Assembly: GCA_035526665.1 (NCBI GenBank)
Contig: DATLBY010000415.1
Span: 1 to 16,382 of the forward strand
Direction of reading: 5' to 3'
From: DATLBY01 sp035526665
Lineage (GTDB): Bacteria > Acidobacteriota > Terriglobia > Bryobacterales > Bryobacteraceae
DNA length: 16,382 bases
Shown: positions 7,303 to 13,741 of the stretch, one piece after another
How positions within the stretch are numbered: position 1 is the stretch's first letter
Layout: each line of letters opens with the position of its first letter
The notes under the pieces: model-generated
Told to the model about the DNA's origin: nothing
The model's database searches: none
The model's input: the letters and a program-made list of their open reading frames with translations, nothing else
Translations under genes and position numbers: made by a program

Positions 7303-8250
7303 CTACCCTGTTACAGGGGGCACCAGCGTCTTGAGAAATTCATGCGCCACCCGGAAGCCGCGCCGGAATTGCTCCGTGAAGTTTCCGTTTTCATAGGCAG
7401 GTTCGTAAAACTGATCCTCATTCTCGATGTTCATCGCTCCGCTGTAGCCTGCTTCCGATAGAACGGAAAAGAATCCTTTCCAGTCCACTGAGCCGTAGCC
7501 AGGTACGCGGAACCGCCACCAGCGTGAGCCGTCCACTGGCTGAATCCCGCCCCGCCGCACCAGGTGCCACAAAATCTCCGTGTCCTTCAAGTGAACATCG
7601 TAAATCTTGTCCACGAAATCGCGCGCCGCCTGCACCGGATCCATGAACTGCCACACCAGGTGTGACGGATCGAACTGCAGCCCCACGTTGGGACTGTTGT
7701 TGAAGGCTTTGAATAGCGCCTCCCAGGCGATGGGTCCGGTGGCGATATTAGCCCCGCCCGCCCATGGCTCCCAAAGCATCCGCACTTTGTTTTTCTCCAG
7801 AACAGGGAAGTATTTCTGGTTGTAAACCTGGACGATTTCACTGATCTGCGCCTGGAGCGGACGTCCCTTAATCTGTCCCGACTGCCCACCGATATGCGGA
7901 ATCCCCAACTTGCCGCACATCTCGATGCACCGGATGGTGAACTGGTTCTGCCGCTCGCGCGCCGCCGGATCGGGGTCAATGTGGTTGCCATCCACCGCCA
8001 GCGACGAAACGTAAATGCCGGCAGCGCGAATCTTTTCCTTGATGGCGGCCAGCGCATTGTCGTCCACTTTGGCGGGATCCAGGCGCAGCTGCATGCTGGT
8101 GAAGCCTTCCTTTTTGACGAACTCCAGGTTGGCATCGGAATACGAGCACAGCACCCCGAGTTTCGGCTTCCAGTTTGGCCGCCGCGATTGTGCCGGAGCC
8201 GCGGCGGCAGCGGACATGGCGGTAAGGACGGTTCTTCGCGAGATAGTCAT
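7303..8250 (-). CDS. Tat-exported sugar phosphate isomerase/epimerase-like TIM-barrel protein
   Basis: Xylose isomerase-like TIM barrel (AP endonuclease 2 family fold), 315 residues. The start MTISRRTVLTAMSAAAAAPA is a twin-arginine signal, so the enzyme is probably exported in folded form. Candidate metal ligands are Glu161 (LWEPWAGG), Asp194 (QFDPSH), His220 (YDVHLKD) and Glu276 (NIENED), the set expected for this family. It is the first gene of a probable two-gene operon with the enolase-superfamily enzyme 10 bases downstream, which suggests sequential action on one sugar or sugar acid. No Shine-Dalgarno precedes the ATG. TATTGT sits 6 bases before it with TTGCGG 17 bases further upstream, so a leaderless transcript is conceivable. 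Exact reaction unknown. Confidence 0.84.
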   Translation of the reverse strand: MTISRRTVLTAMSAAAAAPAQSRRPNWKPKLGVLCSYSDANLEFVKKEGFTSMQLRLDPAKVDDNALAAIKEKIRAAGIYVSSLAVDGNHIDPDPAARERQNQFTIRCIEMCGKLGIPHIGGQSGQIKGRPLQAQISEIVQVYNQKYFPVLEKNKVRMLWEPWAGGANIATGPIAWEALFKAFNNSPNVGLQFDPSHLVWQFMDPVQAARDFVDKIYDVHLKDTEILWHLVRRGGIQPVDGSRWWRFRVPGYGSVDWKGFFSVLSEAGYSGAMNIENEDQFYEPAYENGNFTEQFRRGFRVAHEFLKTLVPPVTG

Positions 8251-8307
8251 CTGACGACAATACTGCTCTTCCCGGCCAGCCGCAACCGTTTCTTGTCACA
8301 TAATGAA

Positions 8308-9120
8308 GTGGTGCGACGTTGCCTGCTACCGATCCTTTTGACGGGCGCTGCATTTATGGCGGCCCAGCAATCGCCCGCGCCTTCGGATGCGGCACGGTAT
8401 TCGCTCTCCGCCTTGCTGGACGGCAGCGCCTTTGTCCCTATACCAGCCGGCGAGACCACCATGGGATCCCTGGATGGCAATGCCGACGAGCGTCCGCTCC
8501 ATCGTGTGCGGATCAGCCATGCCTTCGAAATGGGCAAGTTTGAAGTGACCCAGTCACAATGGGACGCAGTCATGCGCAATCCCCACAGCCGGCCGAACGC
8601 CGGAGAAGGCGCCGACGCCATGAATCCAAGCCGCTTCAAAGGACCCACCCGCCCGGTGGAGAACGTCCCGTGGAAATATATTCAGGAATTCCTCGCAAAG
8701 CTCAATCAGCGCGACCCGAAGCACACCTACCGTCTGCCCAGCGAAGCCGAGTGGGAATACGCGGCCAAGGCCGGCATCGACAAACCCACTGCAGCGGAGG
8801 ATCTGCCGTCCACTGCGTGGTGCGAATCCAACTCCGGAGGCGAAACGCACCCGGTGGGACAGAAGAAACCAAACGGCTGGGGCCTGTACGACATGTTCGG
8901 CAACGTTCAGGAATGGGTGCAAGACTGGTATGCGCCCGATTACTACGCGAGCAGCCCCCCGGCCGACCCGCAGGGCCCCGGCGCCGGTTCGTATAGGGTC
9001 TATCGCGGTGGCGGGTGGCTCTCCAACGCCAAGTACTGCCGGGCCGCTTTTCGGGCGTTCGATTTCCCGGTCGCTGGCCACGATTCCGTAGGTTTTCGGT
9101 TGGCCCGAACGGAAAAGTAA
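8308..9120 (+). CDS. Exported SUMF1/formylglycine-generating-enzyme-fold protein lacking one catalytic Cys
   Basis: 270-residue protein with the C-type-lectin-like SUMF1 fold (FGE-sulfatase domain). It starts with a Sec signal (VVRRCLLPILLTGAAFMAAQQ). Family landmarks are FVPIPAGETTMGS, the KFEVTQSQWDAVM motif, RLPSEAEWEYAAKAG, NGWGLYDMFGNVQEWV and RVYRGGGW, ending SVGFRLAR. The catalytic pair of true FGE (Cys336/Cys341 in the human enzyme) is Ser239 and Cys244 here, so sulfatase activation is unlikely and a binding or structural role is more plausible. The frame runs open back to 7894, but the signal peptide points to GTG 8308 or 8311; ATG 8356 is a third option. No strong ribosome binding site decides between them. 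It diverges from the Tat-exported isomerase-like gene across 57 bases. No sulfatase is nearby. Confidence 0.84.
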   Translation: MVRRCLLPILLTGAAFMAAQQSPAPSDAARYSLSALLDGSAFVPIPAGETTMGSLDGNADERPLHRVRISHAFEMGKFEVTQSQWDAVMRNPHSRPNAGEGADAMNPSRFKGPTRPVENVPWKYIQEFLAKLNQRDPKHTYRLPSEAEWEYAAKAGIDKPTAAEDLPSTAWCESNSGGETHPVGQKKPNGWGLYDMFGNVQEWVQDWYAPDYYASSPPADPQGPGAGSYRVYRGGGWLSNAKYCRAAFRAFDFPVAGHDSVGFRLARTEK

Positions 9121-9137
9121 TTCACATTACATAGTTC

Positions 9138-9152
9138 TGGCACGCTGTTTGC
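9138..9152 (+). promoter_or_regulatory. Sigma-54 (RpoN) promoter
   Basis: TGGCACGCTGTTTGC has the -24 element TGGCAC, then TTGC at -12, with the invariant GG (9139-9140) and GC (9151-9152) exactly 10 bases apart. This matches the RpoN consensus at nearly every position, and I found no second such site in the window. Transcription would start near 9164, leaving a leader of about 12 bases that still holds the AGGAG ribosome binding site. RpoN promoters need an enhancer-binding ATPase; its binding sites would be expected within the preceding gene or further upstream. Confidence 0.72.
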
Positions 9153-9167
9153 CTACCAGTTGGTAGG
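9152..9167. repeat. Perfect inverted repeat between the -12 element and the ribosome binding site
   Basis: CCTACCA and TGGTAGG are perfect 7-base arms with GT between them. The left arm begins at the last base of the sigma-54 -12 element and the right arm enters the AGGAG ribosome binding site (9165-9169). As DNA it could be an operator covering the start site. As RNA from a start further upstream it could fold (6 bp, 4-base loop) and hide part of the ribosome binding site. Confidence 0.6.
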
Positions 9168-9175
9168 AGAACGCG

Positions 9176-9733
9176 ATGCGTCACCTAAAGATGCTTTGCC
9201 TGTTTCTGGGTTTGGTGACCCTGCTTCCAGCAGTCGAAGGACACCATCCATACCGGGACGAATATCGTCATAAAACGTTCGGAAAGAAGGCGCTGGCTGC
9301 CCACTCAGCGAAATCGACTGCGGGTTATGCCGTCCACCACTCGCCTGCGTGGGGCAAGGGACCGGCTGGTTACGGTAAGTACATGGGAGCCCATCTCGGT
9401 GGAATGGTGGTAAAAAACTCCCTGCAATACGGGATCGGCGGTCTGCGGAAAGAGGACTACCACTATACGCGTTCCGGTAAGCATGGCTTCTTGCCGCGCG
9501 CGGGCTATGCACTAAGGCGGACAGTTTGGGTTCCGGGACGGCACCGCCCGGGCCATACTGTCGCCGCGGGACGGATCGCTGGCAATTTCGGCGGAGCAGC
9601 CGTCCCAGCCATAGTCACTGGCGTGGGCGCCGGAATAGCCAGCGGCGGGATTGGTCTTGGCGCAGATGCGGGCGCGAACATGGCGCGCGAGTTCTGGCCA
9701 CGGCGTCGTCATCGTCCCCGCCGCGCTGGCTGA
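9176..9733 (+). CDS. Small exported glycine-zipper protein of unknown function
   Basis: 185 residues. A Sec signal (MRHLKMLCLFLGLVTLLPAVEG) is followed by a His/Tyr/Lys-rich segment. A central part, YMGAHLGGMVVKNSLQYGIG then LRKEDYHY, leads to GFLPRAGYALRRT. The C-terminal half (about 130-172) is a long Gly/Ala-rich stretch with many GxxxG/GxxxA spacings (AGRIAGNFGGAAVPAI, then GVGAGIASGGIGLGADAG) before AREFWPRRR. From memory, this LREDP/GRIAG/REFWP pattern recurs in uncharacterised acidobacterial exported proteins; I cannot verify that here. Glycine zippers of this kind associate with membranes, so an envelope location is likely. AGGAG lies 6 bases before the ATG, and the gene sits directly behind a sigma-54 promoter. 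It ends 9 bases from the convergent protease stop. The tail is very Arg-rich. Confidence 0.78.
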   Translation: MRHLKMLCLFLGLVTLLPAVEGHHPYRDEYRHKTFGKKALAAHSAKSTAGYAVHHSPAWGKGPAGYGKYMGAHLGGMVVKNSLQYGIGGLRKEDYHYTRSGKHGFLPRAGYALRRTVWVPGRHRPGHTVAAGRIAGNFGGAAVPAIVTGVGAGIASGGIGLGADAGANMAREFWPRRRHRPRRAG

Positions 9734-9742
9734 TCGGAATGA

Positions 9743-10927
9743 TTAATCCTGCGGTGCGCGAACCATGCCCGCTCCGATATCGTTCGGCTCAAAGCCCGGC
9801 TTCAAACCGGTCATGGTGCCTGACCCTACCAGACGATCCATGTAGAGCCTCGCCGTGAATTGGTTGGCGCTGCGAAGTTTGTGGGCCCACAGCGCGGCTA
9901 CCCCGGCTACATGCGGGGTGGCCATACTGGTTCCGCTCATGGTCGTTAGTCCGCCGCCCCGCTTGGCAGATAGCACACCGACTCCCGGACCCGACAAGCG
10001 GGATCCTACATTGGAGAACGGTGCGATGGTGAACCCCTTCGGATCAGGTCCTAGGGCGGCCACGGACACCATGCCGTCGGCTGCCGCAGGGGGGCTAACC
10101 GCAATCTGGAAGTCTGGATTTTGATCGCGCCGGCTTTCGTTGCCGGCTGCAGCCACCAAGAGACAAGGCTGGCTAAATGCAGCTCGCGCTTGCACCATGG
10201 ACGCCAGCCGTTCGAACAGTAGTACGTTTTGGCGGTAAGCTTCGAGCGCCATCGATGTAGCCATCTCCACAGGCATGCCTTGCTTTTGCAGAGACGCCAC
10301 CAGTCCAGGGAAATCGATTCCCAGTGACATGGAGATCACGTGCGCGCCATTCTGGAGTGCCCATTCGATTCCCGTCAGCAGAACATCGCTACCGCCGCCT
10401 CCCTTGCCTAGCACTTTTCCAATTACGGCGGTCTTCACCCCGGGAGCCACTCCAATCCGAGTTCCATTCACTGCGCGTCCGAATATAGTCCCAGCGCAGT
10501 GTGTTCCATGACCGTGCTGGTCTTCGTCCGGATCGGTGGTGAAGTTCCTGCGAATCAGGTTTACGCCGGCAAACGCAGGATGCGTCGCGTCGATGCCGGT
10601 ATCCAACACCGCCGCGATTACGCCATCGCCCGAAAACGGCGAGGTGTCAGCGCCTACTGCCTTCACTCCCCAAGTGCTTCCTTTGGTGAGCGGATCCTGC
10701 GCCGCGGCGAGTTCCACCGGCGCGATCAGCCTCAGGGGAATCACCGGAGCCACTGCGGCGACGCCTTGCTTCCGCGCCACCTCGGATGCCCGGTTCGGCG
10801 TCATCATTTCCATCTCCACTGCAACTGGCGACGCGGGTGCACTCGGGGCCGCACCACCAGCGGCGGCTCCCAACATTCCGGGCCTTTGGTGCTCTACTTC
10901 CCGGAGGATTACATGCTTCATGTTCAT
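9743..10927 (-). CDS. Subtilisin-like serine protease (S8) without signal peptide
   Basis: 394-residue subtilase. The catalytic triad is Asp109 (AVLDTGID), His140 (HGHGTHCAGT) and Ser334 (SGTSMATPHVAG), with oxyanion Asn263 (AAAGNES). The first 85 residues resemble a shortened inhibitor propeptide (ASEVARKQGVAAVAPVIPLRL). No Sec, Tat or lipoprotein signal precedes it, so it may act in the cytoplasm or leave by an unusual route. An insert of about 45 mostly helical residues (204-252) separates MSLG from the LLVAAAGN strand. An AGGAG ribosome binding site (minus strand, 10938-10934) sits 6 bases before the chosen ATG; a second ATG two codons later is also possible. The gene is flanked by convergent and divergent neighbours, so it is monocistronic. 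Substrate unknown. Confidence 0.9.
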   Translation of the reverse strand: MNMKHVILREVEHQRPGMLGAAAGGAAPSAPASPVAVEMEMMTPNRASEVARKQGVAAVAPVIPLRLIAPVELAAAQDPLTKGSTWGVKAVGADTSPFSGDGVIAAVLDTGIDATHPAFAGVNLIRRNFTTDPDEDQHGHGTHCAGTIFGRAVNGTRIGVAPGVKTAVIGKVLGKGGGGSDVLLTGIEWALQNGAHVISMSLGIDFPGLVASLQKQGMPVEMATSMALEAYRQNVLLFERLASMVQARAAFSQPCLLVAAAGNESRRDQNPDFQIAVSPPAAADGMVSVAALGPDPKGFTIAPFSNVGSRLSGPGVGVLSAKRGGGLTTMSGTSMATPHVAGVAALWAHKLRSANQFTARLYMDRLVGSGTMTGLKPGFEPNDIGAGMVRAPQD

Positions 10928-11027
10928 GCGGCTCTCCTATATGGTGTGGATGATATAACTTTTTAACGCCTTCCATTCTAATCCTTTCTGGGTCATCGAA
11001 AGTTCGGGGGTGGCAACCCGCTAAAAT

Positions 11028-11276
11028 ATGACAATGCCCGAAGAAGAAAAGCCAATCGCAAACTTTGAAGCGGGACTGCAGGAACTCGAGTCCGTAGTGA
11101 AACAGCTCGAATCCGGCGACCTCCCTCTCGAACGCGCCCTCGAGCTTTTCGAAAAAGGCATGCAGCTGAGCCAATCCTGCCGCAAACAATTGGAAGAGGC
11201 CGAAACCCGCGTGGAACTACTCATCCGCAAGGGTGACAAGACGGAACCTCAACCTTTTAAACCGGGCAAAACATGA
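11028..11276 (+). CDS. xseB: Exodeoxyribonuclease VII small subunit
   Basis: 82 residues, usual length. XseB binds the large subunit XseA to form the single-strand-specific exonuclease VII used in repair. The family pattern is clear: NFEAGLQELESVVKQLESGD, then LPLERALELFEKGMQL and a C-terminal coiled coil (CRKQLEEAETRVELL). ATG 11028 or ATG 11034 could start it, and neither has a strong ribosome binding site. xseA, often upstream, is not here; the neighbour upstream is the divergent protease. The stop overlaps the ispA start as ATGA, so the two are translationally coupled. It is the first gene of the cluster that runs to metF. Confidence 0.93.
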   Translation: MTMPEEEKPIANFEAGLQELESVVKQLESGDLPLERALELFEKGMQLSQSCRKQLEEAETRVELLIRKGDKTEPQPFKPGKT

Positions 11277-12157
11277 ATCTAGCTGGATATTTGCAAGCGC
11301 AGCAGCAGGCCATCGAAGCTGCTCTGAACCGCTGGGTGCCGCCCGAGGATGCGGATCCCCAATCCGTTCACCGGGCAATGCGCTACAGCCTTTTCGCCGG
11401 CGGCAAACGTATTCGTCCCATTTTGTGCATCGCTGCCGCCCGCGCCGTAACCGAGGAAACAGGCGGGATCGAAGACGCTGCCTGCAGCCTGGAACTGATC
11501 CATACATACTCCTTGATTCACGACGATCTTCCGGCGCTGGATAATGACGATCTGCGCCGCGGCCGTCCTACGTGTCATAAACTATTCGGCGAAGCCATGG
11601 CCATTCTGGCGGGCGACGCTTTACTCACGCTGGCCTTTGAGCTACTGTCCAAGCTGGCGGGCGTTCCGGCCGAGCGCCGCATTCTACTTGTCCGGGAACT
11701 GGCTAGCGCATCGGGCACAATCAATGGCATGATCGGCGGCCAGGTGCACGATATCGAAGGGGAAGGGAAGCAGCCCACGCCCGAACTGCTGGAGTCCATT
11801 CACAGCGCCAAGACCGGGGCGCTTCTCTGCGCCAGCGTACGCATGGGAGCCCTGTTTGCCGGCGCCGGCTCGCAAGAGCTCGCGGCGCTTTCGGCCTACG
11901 GCAAGCATGTGGGCCTTGCGTTTCAGATTGTTGACGACATTCTGGACGTGGAGCAGCCCACCGAAGCCCTGGGCAAGACCGCGGGCAAGGATGCGCAACA
12001 GCAGAAAATCACGTTTCCCGCCGTTTACGGGTTGGAGGACTCGCGCAGGATGGCTGAGGAGCAGCGCCTGCGAGCTTATAGCTCACTCGAAACCTTTGGC
12101 TCCCGCGCCGACCGGCTGCGGCAGATTGCGGACTTGATCATCTCCCGTAAGGCATGA
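11273..12157 (+). CDS. ispA: Polyprenyl diphosphate synthase (farnesyl/geranylgeranyl type)
   Basis: Short-chain E-isoprenyl diphosphate synthase of 294 residues that condenses IPP with allylic diphosphates in the cytosol for quinone, undecaprenyl and other isoprenoid synthesis. It has GGKRIRP (43-49), the first Asp-rich motif with the four-residue spacing typical of bacterial enzymes (HDDLPALDNDD, Asp84, Asp85, Asp90), the second motif DDILD (221-225), and LGKTAGKD (233-240). The residues before the first motif (ELIHTYSLIHDD) fit C15/C20 products, but chain length is not certain. The gene overlaps xseB at its start and tlyA at its end, each as ATGA. The dxs gene, commonly found after ispA, is missing here. 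Confidence 0.92.
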   Translation: MNLAGYLQAQQQAIEAALNRWVPPEDADPQSVHRAMRYSLFAGGKRIRPILCIAAARAVTEETGGIEDAACSLELIHTYSLIHDDLPALDNDDLRRGRPTCHKLFGEAMAILAGDALLTLAFELLSKLAGVPAERRILLVRELASASGTINGMIGGQVHDIEGEGKQPTPELLESIHSAKTGALLCASVRMGALFAGAGSQELAALSAYGKHVGLAFQIVDDILDVEQPTEALGKTAGKDAQQQKITFPAVYGLEDSRRMAEEQRLRAYSSLETFGSRADRLRQIADLIISRKA

Positions 12158-12891
12158 AGCCGCCCGGCAAACAGCGGATCGACCAATTGCTGGTGGAGCG
12201 CGGCCTTGCCGGGACACGCCACAAGGCGCACGCTCTCATCCTGGCCGGCAGCGTCATTGTGAATGGCCAGAAGGCCGCCAAGCCCGGCCAGACGGTGGCC
12301 GCCGACAGTGCGATAGAGCTCACGGCTAAGCTCCCCTACGTCAGCCGGGGCGGGTTGAAGCTGGCAGCCGCCCTGCATCACTTCGGCATCGCACCAGACG
12401 GCAAAGTCTGTCTCGACATCGGCTCGTCCACGGGCGGATTCACCGATTGCCTTCTCCAGCATGGCGCTCTGCGGGTTTACGCCTTCGATGTCGGTTCTGG
12501 CCAGCTTGATTGGACACTTCGCAATGATCCGCGTGTAATCGTCCGGGAGCAGTTCAATGCGCGGAACCTGAAGCCGGAAGATGTGCCGGAGCGCTGCGCC
12601 ATCGCCGTGTGCGATGTTAGCTTCATATCGGTCACGATAATTCTTCCCGCGCTTCCGCCTCTGCTGGATGAGCAGGCGCAGATGGTGATACTGGTCAAGC
12701 CGCAATTTGAGGTCGGCCGGCAGGACGTTGGGAGAGGCGGCATTGTGCGGGACCCGGCCCTGCATGCAGCTGTCTGTGACAAAGTGCGCCTGGCGGTCGA
12801 ATCCCTTGGATTTAGAGCGCAGTTGCTGGAAAGCCCTATACTCGGAGCGGAAGGAAACCGCGAGTTCTTGCTCTATGCAGACCGCCATTAA
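12154..12891 (+). CDS. tlyA: TlyA/YqxC family 2'-O-methyltransferase (S4 + FtsJ domains)
   Basis: 245 residues. The N-terminal S4 RNA-binding domain (7-60: RIDQLLVERGLAGTRHKAHA through GSVIVNG) precedes an FtsJ-type Rossmann methyltransferase domain with SAM motif CLDIGSSTGGFTD (86-98). The Lys69 (RGGLK), Asp154 (VCDVSF), Lys182 (LVKPQFE) and Glu186 set matches the K-D-K-E tetrad of 2'-O ribose methyltransferases. Characterised TlyA proteins methylate cytidines of 16S and/or 23S rRNA. The 'hemolysin A' name seen in databases is historical. The ATG overlaps the ispA stop, and the last 17 bases overlap nadK. The xseB-ispA-tlyA order is the conserved one. Confidence 0.92.
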   Translation: MKPPGKQRIDQLLVERGLAGTRHKAHALILAGSVIVNGQKAAKPGQTVAADSAIELTAKLPYVSRGGLKLAAALHHFGIAPDGKVCLDIGSSTGGFTDCLLQHGALRVYAFDVGSGQLDWTLRNDPRVIVREQFNARNLKPEDVPERCAIAVCDVSFISVTIILPALPPLLDEQAQMVILVKPQFEVGRQDVGRGGIVRDPALHAAVCDKVRLAVESLGFRAQLLESPILGAEGNREFLLYADRH

Positions 12892-13741
12892 AACCATCGG
12901 GATTTTTTCCAAACCGGGTGTACGCCAGGCCCGGACGCTTGTTCCAGAGCTGTTCGCGTGGCTGGCTGAGCGCGGCATCCAGGTCCGCTGCGATGAACAC
13001 ACGGCCGCCTATGCCGGCCTGAAAAACGGTCTCCCCAGGCCGGAAGTACCCGATGGCTGTCAACTGATGGTGGTTTTGGGAGGTGATGGAACCCTGCTGT
13101 CGGCGGCGCGTGCTATTGGCGGCCGCGACGTTCCCCTCTTCGCGGTGAACCTGGGCGGACTGGGTTTTCTCACGGCGATTACCGTGGACGATCTCTACGC
13201 AGAACTCGAGCGCGCTCTACGCAATGAGCACCGGATTGCGCGGCGGCGCATGCTCCACTGCGAGCTTTGGCGCGATGAGAAGATGGTCGCCCAGTACGAA
13301 GCTCTCAACGACGTGGTGCTTACCAAAGCATCTCTGGCGCGGGTCATCGACATGCTGGCCTTCGTCGACAATCACTTCGTCTGCTCCTACAAAGCGGATG
13401 GCCTGATTATTTCCACGCCAACCGGCTCTACCGCGTATTCGCTGTCCGCCGGCGGACCCATTGTCTTTCCCTCTGTCTCAGCCCTCTGCATTACGCCGAT
13501 TTGTCCGCACATGCTCACCAATCGTCCCGTGATTGTGCCGGATGACAGCATCATCCAACTCACCTTGCGAGATGGCAGGGAGACGGCATATCTCACCGTG
13601 GACGGCCAAGTGGGCGAGCCCCTCGAGCCCAGCGACCGGGTCATCTGCCGGCGGTCCGAAAAGACTCTCCATCTTATCCGCCCGCCAAAAATGCTCTTCT
13701 TCGATGTCTTACGCGAGAAGTTGAGCTGGGGTGAGCGATGA
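12875..13741 (+). CDS. nadK: NAD kinase
   Basis: 288-residue ATP-NAD kinase making NADP in the cytosol. The start is the ATG at 12875: the protein then begins MQTAIKTIGIFSKPG, where NadK proteins normally begin, and overlaps tlyA by 17 bases. The frame is open further upstream to 12707 but is meaningless there. Motifs are VVLGGDGTLL (67-75, with catalytic Asp71 in GGDGT), VNLGGLGFLT (91-100), ALNDVV (143-148, where many NadK have Glu for this Asp), and the long TPTGSTAYSLSAGGP motif (181-195). VDGQVG near the C-terminus is also typical. Translation is probably coupled to tlyA since no ribosome binding site is seen close to the start. Confidence 0.93.
   Translation: MQTAIKTIGIFSKPGVRQARTLVPELFAWLAERGIQVRCDEHTAAYAGLKNGLPRPEVPDGCQLMVVLGGDGTLLSAARAIGGRDVPLFAVNLGGLGFLTAITVDDLYAELERALRNEHRIARRRMLHCELWRDEKMVAQYEALNDVVLTKASLARVIDMLAFVDNHFVCSYKADGLIISTPTGSTAYSLSAGGPIVFPSVSALCITPICPHMLTNRPVIVPDDSIIQLTLRDGRETAYLTVDGQVGEPLEPSDRVICRRSEKTLHLIRPPKMLFFDVLREKLSWGER

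Noticed and set aside
7894..8307. Long N-terminal extension of the SUMF1-fold reading frame
   Set aside because: It lies antisense inside the Tat isomerase-like gene, and a signal peptide begins at 8308/8311, so the extension is an open frame by chance.
11005..11020. GGGT-GGCA-ACCC hairpin before xseB
   Set aside because: Only four pairs, no T tract and no known regulator; too weak to call a terminator or attenuator.
12707..12874. Upstream start of nadK
   Set aside because: This stretch is out-of-frame sequence inside tlyA; NadK homology begins at 12875.
12076..13002. 308-codon open frame antisense to ispA/tlyA/nadK
   Set aside because: It crosses three well-supported genes, shows no recognisable motif and has shadow-like composition.
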